Assembly (NCBI RefSeq): GCF_016888445.1
Contig: NZ_JAFEKF010000003.1
Location: forward strand, 1-64,000
Length of the DNA: 64,000 nucleotides
Direction: 5' to 3'
Origin: Marinomonas ostreistagni
GTDB lineage: Bacteria > Pseudomonadota > Gammaproteobacteria > Pseudomonadales > Marinomonadaceae
Numbering within the stretch: position 1 is the first letter of the stretch; the number at the start of each line of letters is the position of its first letter. The position numbers and the translations under genes are program-made. Positions 9,387 through 18,770 of the stretch are shown here, one piece after another. The notes beneath the pieces were generated by a model that saw only the letters and a list, made by a program, of their open reading frames with translations, ran no database searches and was not told where the DNA came from.

Positions 9387-9401
9387 TGTAAAAACACTAC
9401 A
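9387..9401. promoter_or_regulatory. HexR-type operator, gap side
   Basis: TGTAAAAACACTACA keeps both outer arms (TGTA...TACA) of the published HexR consensus TGTARTNNNAYTACA, with one mismatch in the inner left arm. It is about 75 bases upstream of the gap start. Confidence 0.6.
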
Positions 9402-9612
9402 AAAATAAAAAAACACCCACTTATATCATGTTTTATTGACGGCTTCTGGTGAAGAAGACGTCACTCTTTTGTAATGAACATTCATATAGATTGTTTAATG
9501 GCACTATTTTAACCAAAAAAAAGTGTCTGGATAGTGTTTTGGTAAAAAAATTACATGAATTGGCGGGTTTTTTGACCTCAAACCCTTGTTTGTGCCGTTT
9601 TAATGTTTAAAA

Positions 9613-9627
9613 TGTAGTAAAATTACA
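9613..9627. promoter_or_regulatory. HexR operator upstream of edd
   Basis: TGTAGTAAAATTACA fits the HexR consensus at every conserved position. It lies 60 bases upstream of the chosen edd ATG, a sensible position for a repressor whose ligand is 2-keto-3-deoxy-6-phosphogluconate. Confidence 0.8.
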
Positions 9628-9687
9628 TAAAAGTTGGCCGTTGAGCTTTGCGTTAGCATCCATCAATTGCCCCTATGGAGAAAGAGA

Positions 9688-11502
9688 ATGAACCCGATTG
9701 TGGAAAAAGTAACCCAAGCCATTATTGAGCGTAGTAAAGACTTACGTTCGCAATATCTAGCGGATATGCAACAGGCTGAGTTAAACAAACCACATCGTGG
9801 CGCATTGTCTTGCGGCAACTTGGCGCATGGTTTTGCAGCGTGTCAGCCACAAGAGAAGCAAAAGCTTAAGTTTATGGAAGAGGCGAACATTGGCATTGTT
9901 TCTTCTTACAACGATATGCTTTCGGCGCATAAGCCTTACGAGACTTACCCAGACATTATTCGCAAAGCGGTTGCCGAAATGGGCTCGGTGAGCCAGTTTG
10001 CCGGCGGTGTACCTGCGATGTGTGACGGCGTTACACAAGGTTTAGAAGGTATGGAGCTGTCACTGTTTAGCCGTGACAATATCGCCCAAGGTGCTGCCAT
10101 TGCTTTGTCGCATAATATGTTTGATGCGGCACTGTTCTTAGGTATTTGTGACAAGATTATTCCAGGCCTGCTTATTGCGGCATTACGTTTTGGCCATTTG
10201 CCTTGTTTGTTTGTACCGGCAGGCCCTATGCATTCAGGGATTACCAACGCGCAAAAAGCAGCAGTGCGTCAAAAATTTGCCAAGGGTGAAGCCACTCGCG
10301 ATGAGTTATTAGAAGCAGAGTCGGCGTCTTACCACAGTGCTGGGACCTGTACTTTTTATGGTACAGCTAACTCTAACCAGTTATTGGTTGAGATCATGGG
10401 CCTACAGTTACCTGGCTCTTCTTTTGTTAACCCAGATGATCCGATGCGTGAAGCGTTAACTCGTTATACCGCGCAACTGGCGACCAAAACCACAGCACTG
10501 GGTAAAGAGTATCGTCCAATTTATAAAGTCATCGACGAGCGTTCGATCGTGAACGCAATTGTTGGTCTATTGGCTACCGGTGGTTCGACTAACCATACGA
10601 TGCATATCGTCGCCTTTGCCCGTGCGGCAGGGATTATTGTTAACTGGCAAGACTTTGCTGAACTGTCGAAAGTCGTGCCTTTGTTGACACGCATTTATCC
10701 AAATGGCCAAGCCGATATTAATCATTTTCAAGCGGCCGGTGGTATGGCGTTCCTAACTAAGCAGTTGTTAAAAGGTGGTTTGCTACACGAAGACGTTAAT
10801 ACCATTGTTGGTAGAGGCTTAAGTCATTACACGCAAGAGCCATTTATGGATGGCGAGAACTTGGTATGGCGTGATGGCGTCGCCGAGAGTCTTGATGAAG
10901 AGGTGGTGCGCCCAATCGAAAACCCGTTTAGCAAAGAAGGCGGGTTAGCATTACTACAAGGTAATCTTGGCCGCGCCGTAATCAAAGTATCGGCAGTTAA
11001 AGAAGAAAATCGCATTATCGAAGCGCCAGCGGCAGTGTTTCACGATCAGAATCAGCTAGTGGAAGCGATTCGCAGCGGTGAGTTACAGCGTGATTGTGTG
11101 GCTGTGGTGCGTTACCAAGGACCAAAAGCCATCGGTATGCCTGAGCTGCACAAGCTGACGCCTTACCTTGGTAACTTGCAAGACCAAGGTTACAAGGTGG
11201 CGCTGGTGACAGACGGTCGTATGTCGGGTGCGTCGGGTAAAGTGCCAGCAGCGATTCACCTGACGCCCGAAGCGTTAGCCGGTGGCATGATTGCTAAAAT
11301 CAAAACGGGCGATATGGTGCGTTTGGATGCCGTCGCAGGCACGCTATCGGTACTGGTTGACGAGGCTGAACTAGCCGCGCGTGAGGCGGCTCCTTATGAT
11401 TTAAGTGCTTCCCATCAAGGTATGGGGCGTGAATTGTTTGCCAGCTCACGTTTATTGGTGAGTGGCGCGGAGCAGGGCGCTTGCTCATTGTTCCATGATT
11501 AA
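9688..11502 (+). CDS. edd: Phosphogluconate dehydratase (Entner-Doudoroff)
   Basis: 604 aa [4Fe-4S] dehydratase of the IlvD/Edd family; converts 6-phosphogluconate to 2-keto-3-deoxy-6-phosphogluconate. Motifs: [29 protein letters not shown]-like segment near residue 75, [33 protein letters not shown] with a cluster Cys, [15 protein letters not shown], and [17 protein letters not shown] near the C-terminus. An in-frame frame extends to 9634, but the ATG at 9688 has GGAG eight bases upstream and begins [16 protein letters not shown] like E. coli Edd (603 aa), so it is used. zwf, pgl and eda are not in this window. Confidence 0.97.
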   Translation: MNPIVEKVTQAIIERSKDLRSQYLADMQQAELNKPHRGALSCGNLAHGFAACQPQEKQKLKFMEEANIGIVSSYNDMLSAHKPYETYPDIIRKAVAEMGSVSQFAGGVPAMCDGVTQGLEGMELSLFSRDNIAQGAAIALSHNMFDAALFLGICDKIIPGLLIAALRFGHLPCLFVPAGPMHSGITNAQKAAVRQKFAKGEATRDELLEAESASYHSAGTCTFYGTANSNQLLVEIMGLQLPGSSFVNPDDPMREALTRYTAQLATKTTALGKEYRPIYKVIDERSIVNAIVGLLATGGSTNHTMHIVAFARAAGIIVNWQDFAELSKVVPLLTRIYPNGQADINHFQAAGGMAFLTKQLLKGGLLHEDVNTIVGRGLSHYTQEPFMDGENLVWRDGVAESLDEEVVRPIENPFSKEGGLALLQGNLGRAVIKVSAVKEENRIIEAPAAVFHDQNQLVEAIRSGELQRDCVAVVRYQGPKAIGMPELHKLTPYLGNLQDQGYKVALVTDGRMSGASGKVPAAIHLTPEALAGGMIAKIKTGDMVRLDAVAGTLSVLVDEAELAAREAAPYDLSASHQGMGRELFASSRLLVSGAEQGACSLFHD

Positions 11503-11543
11503 TAGATTTCTCTGACTACTAACGTTTGTTAGTAATGGTGTTT

Positions 11544-11570
11544 AGGCCTCCTTCGGGAGGCCTTTTTTTT
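11544..11570 (+). terminator. Terminator after edd
   Basis: AGGCCTCC (11544-11551) pairs with GGAGGCCT (11556-11563) around a TTCG tetraloop, followed by eight T (11563-11570). It is a textbook intrinsic terminator. Confidence 0.95.
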
Positions 11571-11602
11571 GGCTCTGCGTTTAGCGACTGGTGTTTTGGA
11601 CA

Positions 11603-11634
11603 TAAAAAAGCCGAGTGTGGTGAGCACTCGGCTT
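11603..11634 (-). terminator. Terminator after putP
   Basis: GCCGAGTG (11610-11617) pairs with CACTCGGC (11625-11632). On the minus strand it is followed by a T run (11604-11609). It lies about 20 bases past the putP stop. Confidence 0.9.
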
Positions 11635-11653
11635 AAGCGATAAGACGTTTAGA

Positions 11654-13150
11654 TTAATCTAGCGTCTCAAGTTTGTTTTCATAATCCTCGAACGAATCGA
11701 GTACTTTCTTACTCGGTGCACCCGTTGCCAAGCTCACAACGATGATGGCTAGTGTTGAAAGGATAAAGCCAGGCACGATTTCGTATAGGTCGAAAATGCC
11801 GCCTGATAGCTGTTTCCACACTACAATAGTGATACCACCTACAAGCATACCTGCCATGGCTCCGTTGCGGTTCATATTGCGCCAGAACAGGCTCAAAATA
11901 ATGGCTGGGCCAAAGGCCGCGCCAAAACCACCCCAAGCGTAAGAGACCAAACCTAGCACTGAGCTGTCAGGGTCAAACGCTAAAATGAGGGCAATGATCG
12001 ACAGTGCAACCACACCTAGGCGGCCAACGTTGACGATTTGTGACTGTGACGCATTAGGATTGATCCAAGCTTTGTAGAAGTCTTCGGCCAAAGCGGAAGA
12101 AGACACCAATAACTGGGAGTCGGCGGTACTCATGATCGCCGCTAAGATAGCTGCTAATAAGATGCCGGCAATCACTGGGTTAAAGACAGCATTCACCAAA
12201 ATCATGAAGATCTTTTCGCCATCAGCCAATGAACCGCCCATGTGATTGTCGACATAAACGATACCGACTAGACCGATTAACAAAGCACCAGCCATAGAGA
12301 TCGCAGTCCAACCCACGGCAATACGACGCGCCGTAGTGATGTCTTTATTTGAGCGAGAGGCTTTGAAGCGCGCCAAGATATGAGGCTGACCAAAGTAACC
12401 TAGGCCCCATGCTGCCAGTGAGATGATACCGATGATGCTCAGCGGTTCACCGTTGATATCGCTCCATAGGGTCAATAGATCTGGGTTTTTCGCGGCTAGG
12501 GTATCGGATAACTGAGTCCAGTCGCCTTCGATGATTGCAAACGGCACAATCGCCAGTGCTGCACACATCAACAGACCTTGGATCAAGTCAGTCCAAGAAA
12601 CGGCTAAGAAGCCGCCAAACAGGGTGTAGGACACAACACAAACGGTACCGATGACCACTGCCCAGCGGTAGTCTAGGCCAAATACGGTTTCGAATAGCTT
12701 ACCACCGGCCACTAAGCCTGAACTGGTGTAGAACAAGAAAAACAGCAAAATAAAGAAGGCCGCAATGGTCTGAATCATTTTGGAGTTGTCTTGGAAGCGA
12801 GTGGAAAGGTATTCGGGAAGGGTCAGCGCATTATTAGCTTGAATACTGTAAGTACGTAAGCGCTTGGCACAGATTAGCCAGTTCAGCCAAGTACCGACCA
12901 ATAGGCCGCCGGCTAGCCAAAAAGATTCAACGCCGGCCGCGAACGCATAGCCTGGTAGGCCCAAGAGTAGCCAGCCACTCATATCAGAAGCGCCGGCGGA
13001 CAGTGCTGTCGGCCAAGGACCTAGAGAGCGTCCTCCTAAAAAATAATCCTCGGAGCTTGAGGTGCGTTTGTAAGCGTACAAACCGATGCCCAGCATAACC
13101 ACCAAATATGCGAGGAAGGTAAAGCTTACGGCTAAGCTATTTTCAATCAT
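11654..13150 (-). CDS. putP: Sodium/proline symporter PutP
   Basis: 498 aa inner-membrane symporter of the solute:sodium symporter family. Imports proline with Na+. Seen: DYFLGGRSLGPWPTALSAGA then SDMSGWLLLGLPGYAF near residues 35-65, which includes the Na+-site residues of PutP; GGFLAVSWTDLIQGLLM near 180; FGQPHILARF near 265; and STADSQLLVSSSALAEDFYK near 345 (Na+ site 2 region). About 13 hydrophobic segments. Two in-frame ATGs occur; the second (13150) has GGAG six bases upstream, within the first ATG's reading, so it is preferred. putA is not nearby. The proline role is by close similarity to E. coli PutP. Confidence 0.95.
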   Translation of the reverse strand: MIENSLAVSFTFLAYLVVMLGIGLYAYKRTSSSEDYFLGGRSLGPWPTALSAGASDMSGWLLLGLPGYAFAAGVESFWLAGGLLVGTWLNWLICAKRLRTYSIQANNALTLPEYLSTRFQDNSKMIQTIAAFFILLFFLFYTSSGLVAGGKLFETVFGLDYRWAVVIGTVCVVSYTLFGGFLAVSWTDLIQGLLMCAALAIVPFAIIEGDWTQLSDTLAAKNPDLLTLWSDINGEPLSIIGIISLAAWGLGYFGQPHILARFKASRSNKDITTARRIAVGWTAISMAGALLIGLVGIVYVDNHMGGSLADGEKIFMILVNAVFNPVIAGILLAAILAAIMSTADSQLLVSSSALAEDFYKAWINPNASQSQIVNVGRLGVVALSIIALILAFDPDSSVLGLVSYAWGGFGAAFGPAIILSLFWRNMNRNGAMAGMLVGGITIVVWKQLSGGIFDLYEIVPGFILSTLAIIVVSLATGAPSKKVLDSFEDYENKLETLD

Positions 13151-13480
13151 CTTTGTCTCCATGATTTAGTTGTATTTATGCAGTGTTCTGACGGGTAAGG
13201 TTTGGATTACCTCTCCCAAGCCTAGTTGATATTGTGACCAATAGGCCCAGACACTGAGTTTTTTATTAAGATTTTTTATAACGGAGCAAGGCTGGTTCCT
13301 TATCAAAAGCATCGTGACTGAGACGGCACTTTTTGAGCCTAACCTTCGATTCTAGGTAGGAAGCGAGCATTAATCTTTCGAAATACTCCGCCAAAGTATC
13401 AAAATTCTCGTTCATTGAGCCGCTGTTTAGAAATAACGCAAACAGGCGCCCGAGGGCGCCTGTTATTTAACACTAAACGG
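13151..13480. other. putP/hexR intergenic region
   Basis: 330 bases between the putP start and the hexR stop, both on the minus strand. No gene is seen. It should hold the putP promoter. A strong inverted repeat at 13441-13464 (AACAGGCGCC with GGCGCCTGTT, loop CGAG) lies 17 bases past the hexR stop and probably ends that transcript, although the minus-strand tail (TTTGCGTTAT) is a weak T tract. Confidence 0.55.
13441..13464 (-). terminator. Probable hexR terminator hairpin
   Basis: A perfect 10-bp GC-rich stem with a 4-base loop just downstream of hexR. The following minus-strand sequence has only an interrupted T tract, so termination strength is uncertain. Confidence 0.55.
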
Positions 13481-14341
13481 TTAGTCTTGCTTAGGTAGGC
13501 GAGTGTCTTGAACGCTGAGTTTTAGCTTGCGTAAGTGCTCGTTGAACTCTGGACCACGTTTGAGTAGTACGCCGGTAGCCAGTGCATCGATCAGCGTTAA
13601 GTACACGATACGTGAACTCATCGGTGTGTAGATGTCGGTATCTTCGGTTTCTTCGATCGGCAGCACAATGGAACAGTGTTCGGTTAGCGGTGAACCAGGG
13701 TTGGTAATGCCGACTACTGTGGCGCCAGCCTCACGTGCAACGCGTGCGGTTTCAATTAAAGGCAATGTGCGACCGGATAGGGAAATGACCACCACCGCAT
13801 CGCCAGGGTGAGTGCCGGCTGCGGCCATACGCTGAACCAAAATATCAGTGTAAGCCACCACCGGCATATTAAGGCGGAAGAATTTATGATGGGCGTCTTT
13901 GGCCACTGGGCCTGAAGCACCAAGACCGTAAAATTCGATACGACGTGACTGAGCCAAAATATCGACCACACGACTGATCAAGGTTTCTGGCAGCAATTCT
14001 TGCGCGCGGGTTAAGTTGTTTTTGGCCGCCTCGAAAATTTTGTTGGTGATGGCGCCAGCAGCATCATCAGGTTCAACGTTTAAGTTTACGTATGGCGTAC
14101 CTTTGGCCAAACTTTGTGCCAAGGCTACTTTAAAGTCAGGAAAGCCGCTGCCAATCAGGCTACGGCAAAAACGGTTAACCGTTGGTTCACTTACTTCTGC
14201 ACGGGCGGCAAGTTTCGCTATGCTCGAGTGAATCGTCGTTTTCGGGTCGGCGAGAATCGCCTCAGCCACTTTACGCTCAGATTTGCTTAGTGTGCTCAGT
14301 TTCTCTTGGATTCTGCGAATAATGTCTTCGTGCTTATTCAT
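13481..14341 (-). CDS. hexR: HexR, RpiR-family regulator of central carbon metabolism
   Basis: 286 aa. N-terminal RpiR helix-turn-helix (residues ~1-77: LSKSERKVAEAILADP, then SEPTVNRFCRSLIGSGFPDF) and a C-terminal SIS sugar-phosphate domain (~128-255: RIEFYGLGASGPVAKDAHHK, then VVISLSGRTLPLIETA). Both match HexR (YebK). Known HexR proteins repress zwf, edd, eda, gap and pyk and are released by 2-keto-3-deoxy-6-phosphogluconate. A consensus operator lies in front of edd 3.8 kb away, which supports the assignment. No obvious HexR palindrome was found in its own upstream gap. Confidence 0.94.
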   Translation of the reverse strand: MNKHEDIIRRIQEKLSTLSKSERKVAEAILADPKTTIHSSIAKLAARAEVSEPTVNRFCRSLIGSGFPDFKVALAQSLAKGTPYVNLNVEPDDAAGAITNKIFEAAKNNLTRAQELLPETLISRVVDILAQSRRIEFYGLGASGPVAKDAHHKFFRLNMPVVAYTDILVQRMAAAGTHPGDAVVVISLSGRTLPLIETARVAREAGATVVGITNPGSPLTEHCSIVLPIEETEDTDIYTPMSSRIVYLTLIDALATGVLLKRGPEFNEHLRKLKLSVQDTRLPKQD

Positions 14342-14430
14342 TTAGGTGCTTCAACAGTAATGTATTGACTCAAAAGGGTATCAAGGACATTCTGACAGCG
14401 GTTGATCTCTCTGGCAATAAGTGATTGAAA

Positions 14431-15318
14431 ATGTGTCCACTTTCTAAGTACTTGAAGCAAATAAACTCCATTTTACCAGAACATGCTGACATCTCGGTCA
14501 GCGCCTTAGAAGAGGGATTTTCCAATCAAACCTATCTAATTAGTTACCAGCATGAGCCGCAGCTGGTGTTGAGGATTGCGCAGCTAGATGCGCAGGCCTT
14601 TGCTGTTGACCGTGAAGCTGAGCTTGCTATCTGGCAACTGGCGGCAGATCACGGTCTGAGTTCCGCTGTACGCTGGCACGATGCAAAAGGCACTGTAGTG
14701 TCTGATTTTATTCTCGGGCATACCTTAGCGTGGGACGTAGAACATGCTGAGCAGAGCCTTGAGCTTTATGCTATTTATGACAGCATGAAAACGCTTCATC
14801 AGATGCCACCTGTAGCAAAGCGTTATGATGTCTATCAACTGATCGATAGTTGGCTATTGAGGCTTGAGCGCCACCCAAATGTTGTCGAGATTGCACCTTT
14901 ATTAGGTCAGGTTAAAGCCTTGTTTCAATCACTGACGCCTGTCTCGCCGAGCACATTGGTGCTTTGCCACAATGATCTGAACCCGAAAAATATGCTACTG
15001 AATCAAGAGCGTGCTTGGTTTATCGATTGGGAGTGTGCGGGCATGAACGATCCGCTGTTTGACTTAGCTGTGTTGAGCCACTGCCATCATTTAACGCCTA
15101 CTCAAGTCGCGCAAGCGTATCAATATCTGTTTGACGAGCCGCTTAGTGCAGCGCGTAATCAGGTGCTGACTCAATACCGTCAAGCGTATGTGATCCGTGA
15201 GTTAGTCTGGTTGTTACTTAAGCACTTAGTGCATGGCTCACAAGATTTAGATTGCCTGCAGTGGTATCATGCGCTGCTTAATGATCCCGTATTTAATCCC
15301 TATTTTAAGGTTGAGTGA
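14431..15318 (+). CDS. Choline/thiamine-kinase-like small-molecule phosphotransferase
   Basis: 295 aa APH/choline-kinase fold protein. The N-lobe has a G-loop-like segment [14 protein letters not shown] (residues ~24-37) and LVLRIAQ with the ATP-binding Lys replaced by Arg. The catalytic Brenner motif [13 protein letters not shown] is near residue 181 and the metal-binding [17 protein letters not shown] near 200. These resemble bacterial choline/ethanolamine and thiamine kinases (LicA, ThiK) more than aminoglycoside resistance enzymes. ATG at 14431 is chosen over a TTG two codons upstream; neither has a clear ribosome site. ung starts 2 bases after its stop. The substrate is not known. Confidence 0.78.
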   Translation: MCPLSKYLKQINSILPEHADISVSALEEGFSNQTYLISYQHEPQLVLRIAQLDAQAFAVDREAELAIWQLAADHGLSSAVRWHDAKGTVVSDFILGHTLAWDVEHAEQSLELYAIYDSMKTLHQMPPVAKRYDVYQLIDSWLLRLERHPNVVEIAPLLGQVKALFQSLTPVSPSTLVLCHNDLNPKNMLLNQERAWFIDWECAGMNDPLFDLAVLSHCHHLTPTQVAQAYQYLFDEPLSAARNQVLTQYRQAYVIRELVWLLLKHLVHGSQDLDCLQWYHALLNDPVFNPYFKVE

Positions 15319-15320
15319 TT

Positions 15321-16004
15321 ATGAATCTCGCACCCGACTGGCAGGCTCATCTGGCCGACGAATTTGAAAAAGACTACATGCAGCGTTTGCGCGATTTTTT
15401 AGTGCAAGAGAAAGAGGCGCGTAAAACCATTTATCCGCGCTCCCAAGACTGCTTCAATGCGCTAAACGAAACACGCTTTGAGAACGTCAAAGTGGTGATT
15501 CTAGGGCAAGATCCTTATCACGGCCCAGACCAAGCCCATGGGTTATCTTTTTCAGTAAAGCCTGGGGTTAAAACACCACCCTCTTTGGTCAATATCTATA
15601 AAGAGCTGGAAAGCGATCTAGGTGTACCGATCGCGGATCATGGCTATTTGGTAAACTGGGCGCGCCAAGGTGTCTTACTGCTCAACAGTGTACTGACGGT
15701 AGAAGCGAGTAAGGCAGGTTCGCACCAAGGCAAAGGTTGGGAAGCCTTTACCGATCAGATTATTCAGCTGATTAACGAGCAACATTCTGGCGTAGTATTC
15801 ATTTTGTGGGGCGCTTATGCGCAGAAGAAAGGTCGCCATATTGACCGCTCCAAGCATTTAGTGATCGAGAGCGTACACCCGTCACCATTGTCTGCTTATC
15901 GTGGATTCTTTGGCAGCGCGCCTTTTTCTAAGACCAATGCATACCTGGAAAGCATCGCTAAAGCGCCGATCGATTGGGGCGCACATTTACAGCCTGCATC
16001 CTAA
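15321..16004 (+). CDS. ung: Uracil-DNA glycosylase (family 1)
   Basis: 227 aa. Removes uracil from DNA in base-excision repair. Catalytic motif [17 protein letters not shown] places the water-activating Asp at residue 64, the same number as in E. coli Ung. The leucine-loop motif [14 protein letters not shown] has the catalytic His at 186. ATG 15321 is chosen; a GTG two codons earlier overlaps the kinase stop but is only 4 bases from the AAGG element, whereas this ATG is 10 bases away. It probably shares a transcript with the upstream kinase. A bidirectional terminator follows directly. Confidence 0.97.
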   Translation: MNLAPDWQAHLADEFEKDYMQRLRDFLVQEKEARKTIYPRSQDCFNALNETRFENVKVVILGQDPYHGPDQAHGLSFSVKPGVKTPPSLVNIYKELESDLGVPIADHGYLVNWARQGVLLLNSVLTVEASKAGSHQGKGWEAFTDQIIQLINEQHSGVVFILWGAYAQKKGRHIDRSKHLVIESVHPSPLSAYRGFFGSAPFSKTNAYLESIAKAPIDWGAHLQPAS

Positions 16005-16032
16005 TAAAAAAGGGCCATTTTGGCCCTTTTTT
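16005..16032. terminator. Bidirectional terminator between ung and ygfZ
   Basis: AAAAAAGGGCCA and TGGCCCTTTTTT form a hairpin with T runs on both strands. It serves the convergent ung (+) and ygfZ (-) transcripts. Confidence 0.92.
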
Positions 16033-16034
16033 CG

Positions 16035-16946
16035 TTAACTGCCGATCTGGTAGGGCAGTGGTAGTAATTCGACCGTTTGGTCGTTAACAAACGCTTGATC
16101 CACTTCCTCTTGATCAATGTTAAGCATGATTTGTGCGACATGCAGGTCATCAATCGCAGCACTGGCAAACACACTGCCGATGGTTTTGCCTTCACCATTG
16201 ACGACGTCAGCATCTACTTCAAGTGGCGCGCTACTGCTGATTAAAGCAAGGTGCTTTTTCGATTTGCCGCGGTATTTCATACGCGCAACGATTTCTTGGC
16301 CGGTGTAACAGCCTTTGGTGAAGCTAATGCCGCCATTGCGGTGCATGTTAATCCACTGGGGTAAGATGCTTTCTACATGGGCTTGGCCTAGTAGCGGGCG
16401 TGCTGCTAATAGCGTCATAACCTGATGCGCGGATTCGTCTTCGGCATCCGGTAGCTCTTCTTGCGCCGCGGCAATGGTCAGCGTCTGGCGGAAGTAGGTA
16501 TTGTCCAGCGTCAACTGGCTGCAGCCTTCTTGATGGCTTGTTGGTATCGCTTGAGCGTATTGCTCTTGCGGTGTTAATTGCTCAGTACGGGCAAACATAG
16601 AGCTGATATTGTATTGCCCACTGACGTCTTCTAGGCTGGTTTTAAAGAACACTGCGTATTTTTTTAAGTGTGTCAGCAGGGTATCGATCACATCCTGCTT
16701 TGCTACCAACAAATAAGACTCTGTACCATTTTTCAACACAAAAAAGTTGGCGATGATACGACCTTTAGGGGTACATACCGCGCCAAAGACGCTGTGCTGA
16801 TCATCGACCAATTTGATGTCTGCCGTAGCTTGACCTTGTAAAAACTTGGCACTGTCGGGACCGGTCAAACCGATCACGCCCAAATCGGCGCGATGGCCGT
16901 AGCTAGTCGCGGGAAGGGACTCATTCAGTAGCTGCTCAAGCGACAT
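16035..16946 (-). CDS. ygfZ: YgfZ-family folate-binding Fe-S cluster maintenance protein
   Basis: 303 aa, related to the glycine-cleavage T protein. Members bind tetrahydrofolate and help assemble or repair certain Fe-S proteins. The diagnostic KGCYTGQEIVARMKYRG, with the conserved Cys, is near residue 225. The N-terminus has VIGLTGPDSAKFLQGQATAD, and RIIANFFVLKNG follows near 65. GAGGT precedes the ATG. YgfZ often sits near sdhE/ygfX; here that pair is 9 kb away, beyond the polyol locus, which may have been inserted between them. That last point is inference. Confidence 0.93.
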   Translation of the reverse strand: MSLEQLLNESLPATSYGHRADLGVIGLTGPDSAKFLQGQATADIKLVDDQHSVFGAVCTPKGRIIANFFVLKNGTESYLLVAKQDVIDTLLTHLKKYAVFFKTSLEDVSGQYNISSMFARTEQLTPQEQYAQAIPTSHQEGCSQLTLDNTYFRQTLTIAAAQEELPDAEDESAHQVMTLLAARPLLGQAHVESILPQWINMHRNGGISFTKGCYTGQEIVARMKYRGKSKKHLALISSSAPLEVDADVVNGEGKTIGSVFASAAIDDLHVAQIMLNIDQEEVDQAFVNDQTVELLPLPYQIGS

Positions 16947-17177
16947 AATGACCTCGATAAAAATGAATTGATATTAATCAATAATGTGAGGGTTAGTCGG
17001 TGGAATTTCAATGTTTAAAAGCGCACCGATTGCGACACATTCGCCCCCTACTATCGCAAACTTGATGCTTTCTGATCAGCATTGATACATAGCGAGCGAA
17101 TTCCAGTATTTGCGTTGACTCAAGGCGCGCTTCTTCTGACACTGTTAGCAATGATCTTTTAGTGGGAATGCAGAGCT

Positions 17178-18674
17178 ATGTTTCTAGGGTTAGATTTAGG
17201 TACATCAGGTATCAAAGGTGTTGTTATTGATGCTCAGGGCGAAGTGGTGGTGCAGGCGTCTCAGCCTCTGTCAGTAAGCGCCCTGCACGCGACTTGGTCA
17301 GAGCAGGCGCCAGAGGATTGGTGGCAGGCTTTAATCGCTGTGTGTCATAGCCTGAGTGACAGCATAGATTTATCTGGGATATGTGCCATTGGTCTCTCAG
17401 GGCAGATGCACGGTGCCACGCTATTAGATGAGAACGGTAGCGTTTTGCGTCCCTGTATTCTTTGGAACGACGGACGCAGTAAACTCCAATGTGATGCTGT
17501 TATGAAAGCGCACCCTGAGCTGCTTAAACTGTCTGGCAATTTAGCGATGCCTGGATTTACCCTACCGAAGTTATTATGGGTCAAAGAGCATGAGCCAGAA
17601 ATTTTTCAGGCAGTGGATAAAGTGTTACTGCCCAAAGACTATTTGGTGTACCGCTTAACAGGCGTGTTCGCCAGCGATTGTTCTGATGCTGCGGGGACCT
17701 TGTGGCTTAATCCTGCTACACGCCAGTGGGATGAGCAGTTACTAGCGATGACAGACCTGAGTCTAGCCAATATGCCGCGTGTCTACGAAGGTCAGCAAAT
17801 CGTTGGACAGGTGTCGGCAGCAGTAGCGAGTAAGCTCGGCGTTAAGCAGGTTCCTGTTGTCGCAGGAGCCGGCGACAATGCTGCGGGCGCAGTAGGAATG
17901 GGCATCACTGAGCCGGGCCAAGGTTTTGTATCACTCGGTACTTCGGGAGTATATTTTGCGGTCTCTGAAGCGCACAACGCTAAGCCTGAGCATACGGTAC
18001 ATGCCTTCTGTCACGCGTTGCCTAATCGTTGGCATCAAATGGGTGTAACGTTAAGTGCTGCGAATTCTTTGTCATGGTTTGCGAATTTAGTTTCTATGGC
18101 GGTACCGGAATTGCTGCAAGAGCTTGAGCACAGTTCGATTCAGCAAACATCTGTGCTGTTTTTACCCTATTTGAATGGTGAACGAACACCGATTAATGAC
18201 CCCCTCGCGAATGGGCAGTTCGTCGGTTTATGGAATAGCACGCGACGAGAAGAAATGACCTTGGCCGTATTGGAGGGCATAGCGTTTTCGATTTTAGATT
18301 GTCAAAACGCCCTGGAAAGTGCAGGTACGGTGGTCGAAGAATTATCGCTGATTGGCGGTGGCGCGCGCAGTGCCTTATGGCGTCAGATCATTGCCAATGT
18401 TTTGGCTAAACCTTTGGTGTACCGTGATGGCGGAGAAGTAGGGCCAGGCTTAGGGGCAGCGCGTCTGGCGTTACTTGGTTGGCATGAGCAAAAAGGGGAG
18501 GCTACAGAAACGCTGATTCAGCAGTATTGTTCCATGCCTGAGGTGCTAGCAACACATCATCCCCAAGAGCAAATGCAATCCTACTACCAAGCTAAATATG
18601 GACTCTATCAACGCCTCTATCAGCAAACACAAGCACTCAATACAGCGTTAAATACTCTTCATTCTATAGACTAA
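17178..18674 (+). CDS. xylB: Xylulokinase
   Basis: 498 aa FGGY carbohydrate kinase; phosphorylates D-xylulose to xylulose 5-phosphate. Motifs: MFLGLDLGTSGIKG with Asp6 and LSGQMHGA with Met77-His78; the catalytic Asp233 in VAGAGDNAAGAVGMG has the same number as in E. coli XylB. The C-terminal FGGY region contains LSLIGGGARSALWRQIIA. The gene converges on the AraC regulator of the polyol operon. With the dehydrogenase it forms a route polyol to ketose to ketose phosphate, typical of D-arabitol use. In Pseudomonas mtl operons the homologue is mtlY. A 231-base upstream gap separates it from ygfZ; no operator was recognised there. Confidence 0.94.
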   Translation: MFLGLDLGTSGIKGVVIDAQGEVVVQASQPLSVSALHATWSEQAPEDWWQALIAVCHSLSDSIDLSGICAIGLSGQMHGATLLDENGSVLRPCILWNDGRSKLQCDAVMKAHPELLKLSGNLAMPGFTLPKLLWVKEHEPEIFQAVDKVLLPKDYLVYRLTGVFASDCSDAAGTLWLNPATRQWDEQLLAMTDLSLANMPRVYEGQQIVGQVSAAVASKLGVKQVPVVAGAGDNAAGAVGMGITEPGQGFVSLGTSGVYFAVSEAHNAKPEHTVHAFCHALPNRWHQMGVTLSAANSLSWFANLVSMAVPELLQELEHSSIQQTSVLFLPYLNGERTPINDPLANGQFVGLWNSTRREEMTLAVLEGIAFSILDCQNALESAGTVVEELSLIGGGARSALWRQIIANVLAKPLVYRDGGEVGPGLGAARLALLGWHEQKGEATETLIQQYCSMPEVLATHHPQEQMQSYYQAKYGLYQRLYQQTQALNTALNTLHSID

Positions 18675-18706
18675 AAAAAGTCGCCTGCAAAGAGAGGTAG
18701 GCGACT
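18673..18706 (-). terminator. Terminator after the polyol-operon regulator gene
   Basis: AGTCGCCT (18679-18686) pairs with AGGCGACT (18699-18706); the minus strand continues into seven T, which overlap the xylB stop codon region. It ends transcripts coming from the AraC-type regulator. Confidence 0.85.
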
Positions 18707-18770
18707 ATCACATCAAGCGATTGTTCGGACAGTTGGAAAAATTTGCCGCAAGACCTGACTCGTAGCAGCG

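Larger units (their letters stand above)
9314..9687. promoter_or_regulatory. Divergent gap/edd control region
   Basis: 374 bases, very A+T rich, between the gap and edd starts, with no gene. It holds a full HexR-type palindrome near edd (9613-9627), a near match close to gap (9387-9401), and weaker half matches: GGTAAAAAAATTACA at 9541-9555 and TGTAAT at 9470-9475. Regulation of both genes by the hexR product at 13.5 kb is inferred from the motif and from known pseudomonad and Shewanella regulons. Confidence 0.75.

Noticed and set aside
14431-15318. Aminoglycoside resistance gene
   Set aside because: The phosphotransferase motifs are shared by the whole fold; the sequence is closer to choline/thiamine kinases and the context is housekeeping (ung).
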